Assembly (NCBI GenBank): GCA_035654795.1
Contig: DASRWC010000041.1
Coordinates: 101,854 to 165,853 of the forward strand
DNA: 64,000 nt
Reading direction: 5' to 3'
Source of the DNA: JAAYLC01 sp035654795
GTDB taxonomy: Bacteria > Bacteroidota > Bacteroidia > Flavobacteriales > Flavobacteriaceae
This document shows positions 61,878 to 64,000 of this stretch, one piece after another. The notes beneath the pieces were generated by a model, which made no database searches, was not told where the DNA came from, and was given only the letters and a program-made list of their open reading frames with translations. The translations under genes and the position numbers were made by a program. Within the stretch, counting starts at the first letter, position 1; each line of letters begins with the position of its first letter.

Positions 61878-62615
61878 TTAAACAGTCGGGTGATTTAGTT
61901 CTTTCCACATCACTTCCCGTGTTTGATTTTTTAACTCGCGTCTATGGTTAGATTCCATTCCTTCCACAGAAATAACCGGAAGAATCTTCACACGCATTTT
62001 TCCGGGACTCCCCTTGAAGAAGTCGTACGGAAACCGTTTTTTGTTATCATGGAACACCATGGGTGCAATGGGAATTTCATGTTCCAAGGCAAGACGGAAA
62101 GCCCCGTCTTTAAAATTATCCAGAATTATTGAAGAATCTTTAGGCACTCCTCCTTCCGGAAAAATACAAATACTTAGCCCTTGACTCAGCCGTCGTTCAG
62201 CATTTTTGAACGCCTCCACCCGACTTTTTGTATTTCCTCGGTCCACCAGGATTGAACTTCGTTTATAGATATAACCAAAAATAGGAAGTCTGGCAAGCTC
62301 CTTTTTCCCTACAAAAATAAATGGGTTTTTTGTGCTGTAGTACATGAGCATAATGTCGGTCATCGAGGTGTGATTTGCTACAAAAAGATAGCTCTTTCCT
62401 TTCTCGTAGATCGCGTCACTTTTGATTTTAGGATAACATCCGATGCCGTAGATAATCATTTTTGACCATGTTCTTGCCAGTCTGAAGAAAAAGGGATACC
62501 ACGATTCTCGCAACACACTTATGGCCAGCATTGGGAAGAGAACAATTGTGGAGAGCGTAACCACGATATAAAACCATATTCGATAAAGTGGAGCAAAAAT
62601 GAAGCGCATTGCCAT
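61878..62615 (-). CDS. plsC: 1-acyl-sn-glycerol-3-phosphate acyltransferase
   Basis: It acylates lysophosphatidate to phosphatidate at the inner membrane. N-terminal helices (about 8-35) precede the motifs NHTSMTD (81-87, His82 and Asp87) and FPEGG (152-156). Length is 245. It is divergent from trpS. A second Met two codons later is an alternative start. Confidence 0.9.
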   Translation of the reverse strand: MAMRFIFAPLYRIWFYIVVTLSTIVLFPMLAISVLRESWYPFFFRLARTWSKMIIYGIGCYPKIKSDAIYEKGKSYLFVANHTSMTDIMLMYYSTKNPFIFVGKKELARLPIFGYIYKRSSILVDRGNTKSRVEAFKNAERRLSQGLSICIFPEGGVPKDSSIILDNFKDGAFRLALEHEIPIAPMVFHDNKKRFPYDFFKGSPGKMRVKILPVISVEGMESNHRRELKNQTREVMWKELNHPTV

Positions 62616-62629
62616 TATTTTTGAAACTT

Positions 62630-62637
62630 CAAAAGTA
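62630..62637 (-). promoter_or_regulatory. -7 promoter element of plsC
   Basis: The minus strand reads TACTTTTG, 14 bases before ATG 62615. Confidence 0.6.
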
Positions 62638-62670
62638 GCAATTTGAATCTACCAAATAGATCAAAAAAAG

Positions 62671-62678
62671 TACCTTTG
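62671..62678 (+). promoter_or_regulatory. -7 promoter element of trpS
   Basis: TACCTTTG lies 18 bases before ATG 62697. It and the plsC box are only 33 bases apart on opposite strands. Confidence 0.65.
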
Positions 62679-62696
62679 AAAAAAATTGAAAAAACC

Positions 62697-63665
62697 ATGG
62701 CACGAATTCTAACCGGAATCCAAAGTACCGGAACTCCTCATTTAGGAAATATTCTTGGAGCCGTTCTGCCGGCTATAGAAATGGCCCATAGGCCCGAGAA
62801 TGACGCATTTATATTTATTGCAGACCTGCACTCTCTTACTCAGATTAAGAATGCGGAAATATTGAGAAACAATACATATAGTGTGGCCGCTACCTGGATG
62901 GCTTTTGGTCTGGATCTTACCAAAGTAACTTTCTATAGACAGAGTGATGTTCCTCAGGTGACAGAGTTGTGCTGGTATCTAAGCTGTTTTTTCCCTTTTC
63001 AACGGTTAACGTTAGCACATTCCTTTAAAGACAAGGCTGACCGGCTGGAGGATGTAAATGCCGGACTTTTTTCTTATCCCATGCTCATGGCTGCAGATAT
63101 TCTTGCTTATGATGCCAACATTGTTCCTGTTGGGAAGGATCAAATGCAACACATAGAAATTACAAGAGATGTGGCCGCTCGGTTTCACAATTTAATGGGC
63201 GAAACTTTTGTTATTCCCGAAGGGAGAGTGAATGAAGAGACCATGTATGTTCCCGGCACAAATGGGGGAAAAATGAGCAAGTCTGCGAATAATTATATAG
63301 ATGTGTTTCAAGGTGAAAAAGCCCTTCGTAAAGTAATCATGGGTATAGAAACTGACAGTACACCTCTTGAGGAACCGAAGGATACAGAGAGTTGTAATGT
63401 TTTTGCGCTGTATAAAATTCTAGCTTCCGCGGAAGATGTTTCACTGATGAAATCCAACTATGAAAGAGGAAATTATGGTTACGGTCATGCAAAACAAGCT
63501 CTATTTGAACTGGTGCGTGATCGTTTTTCAGATGCACGTGAAAAATACCATCATTATATGAATAATCTCGCAGAAGTTGATCAAGCTCTAATTTTAGGAG
63601 CGCAAAAAGCTTCAAGCGTGGCAAACGGAGTTATAGCACGTGTGAGAGAAAAACTGGGTTACTAA
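62697..63665 (+). CDS. trpS: tryptophan-tRNA ligase
   Basis: It charges tRNA-Trp. The class I motifs are TGTPHLGN (11-18) and KMSKS (192-196). DILAYDANIVPVGKDQMQHIE is characteristic. ATG 62697 gives 322 residues, normal for the family. An in-frame TTG extension from 62643 lies before the promoter box. A clear terminator follows 30 bases after the stop. Confidence 0.97.
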   Translation: MARILTGIQSTGTPHLGNILGAVLPAIEMAHRPENDAFIFIADLHSLTQIKNAEILRNNTYSVAATWMAFGLDLTKVTFYRQSDVPQVTELCWYLSCFFPFQRLTLAHSFKDKADRLEDVNAGLFSYPMLMAADILAYDANIVPVGKDQMQHIEITRDVAARFHNLMGETFVIPEGRVNEETMYVPGTNGGKMSKSANNYIDVFQGEKALRKVIMGIETDSTPLEEPKDTESCNVFALYKILASAEDVSLMKSNYERGNYGYGHAKQALFELVRDRFSDAREKYHHYMNNLAEVDQALILGAQKASSVANGVIARVREKLGY

Positions 63666-63695
63666 ATAATGAGATTATAGATCCAAATATAAGAG

Positions 63696-63718
63696 GCCGG
63701 TCATAACCGGCTTTTTTT
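63696..63718 (+). terminator. intrinsic terminator of trpS
   Basis: GCCGGT (63696-63701) pairs with ACCGGC (63706-63711) around four bases and is followed by seven T. Confidence 0.9.
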
Positions 63719-63911
63719 ATTGGCCAAATGAATGAACTAAGATTCTTCTTCATTATTGAGCACAAGCAATTTTTTAGGAAAAATTAAAGCTTAAAAAATT
63801 CAAATGCTTCCACTTCTATAATCAATTTTCTTGATTGACCCGGCACCCATTATTTGCACGCTTACCACGGCACTCATTTAAAATGCAGTAGGGTAACAAC
63901 TTTGCTTTAAG

Positions 63912-64000
63912 ATGAAACGAACCCATTATGCCCTTACCCTCCTAAACTTTATTTTTGTTCAATTAATTCATCATTTAGGAGCATCTTGTTCATCCAAGCT
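63912..64000 (+). CDS. start of an exported protein (truncated at window end)
   Basis: ATG 63912 opens a frame that runs to the end of the window: MKRTHYALTLLNFIFVQLI, then a hydrophobic stretch ending in GASCSSK. This looks like a signal peptide, possibly a lipoprotein one with Cys after GAS. A partial promoter match (CAACTTTG) lies eight bases before it. The rest is outside the window. Confidence 0.5.
   Translation, partial: MKRTHYALTLLNFIFVQLIHHLGASCSSK

Overview
The window reads as chromosomal DNA of a marine-type member of the Flavobacteriaceae (phylum Bacteroidota). Evidence seen directly: AT-rich sequence; many copies of the Bacteroidota -7 promoter element TAnnTTTG just upstream of genes; few Shine-Dalgarno sites; two proteins with type IX secretion (T9SS) sorting domains; gldH and a porZ-like gene; a stand-alone atpD-atpC pair; and a class I ribonucleotide reductase with its ATP-cone on the beta subunit. 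Most of the window is densely packed housekeeping sequence. No transposase, integrase, tRNA, rRNA or CRISPR array was recognised.

Layout. 1-2.2 kb: 3' part of a large T9SS-exported protein. 2.6-9.3 kb: rseP and, divergently, a SCO-type protein; then a five-gene minus-strand operon yicC-gmk-nadD-gpsA-TlpA-like. 9.5-18 kb: acyl-CoA thioesterase, two EamA transporters, an ArsC/Spx-like protein, a DUF3298-type lipoprotein, a cystathionine gamma-synthase-like enzyme, two different L,D-transpeptidases and a histone-deacetylase-fold hydrolase. 18-24.6 kb: a secreted unknown protein with recJ, then lpxH, queD, a small lipoprotein, a 2OG-Fe(II) oxygenase and a MATE transporter. 24.8-34.4 kb: atpD-atpC, an unusual 40-bp-period repeat array driving an AAA_14/DUF4143 ATPase, then mfd, a TerB-domain protein, tadA and dxs. 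34.5-46 kb: a secreted M36 metallopeptidase, dgt, nrdB-nrdA, an outer-membrane-like protein, and porZ-recO. 46-56.5 kb: a twice-frameshifted ferritin, a CPA2 antiporter, a META-domain lipoprotein, PLPBP, a serine hydrolase, a GreA/B-like factor, MscS, a YeiH-type transporter and the two subunits of a 3-oxoacid CoA-transferase. 56.5-64 kb: ricT-gldH-PBP1A operon, trhO, plsC, trpS and the start of a further exported protein.

Themes. Cell envelope and surface biogenesis dominate (PBP1A, two L,D-transpeptidases, LpxH, PlsC, GldH, PorZ, RseP), together with nucleotide and DNA metabolism (gmk, dgt, nrdAB, recJ, mfd, recO). The T9SS cargo proteins (first gene and the M36 protease) and the T9SS/gliding components (PorZ, GldH) fit one export and motility system.

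The least explained structure is the array at 26781-26930: four roughly 30-bp units at exact 40-bp spacing. The promoter of the DUF4143 ATPase lies in the last spacer, and the last unit covers that gene's start codon. It looks like an operator array for autoregulation. Other items worth checking are the broken ferritin gene, predicted leaderless promoters (HDAC-like gene, dxs, mfd), and the ATP-cone that sits on NrdB and is missing from NrdA.
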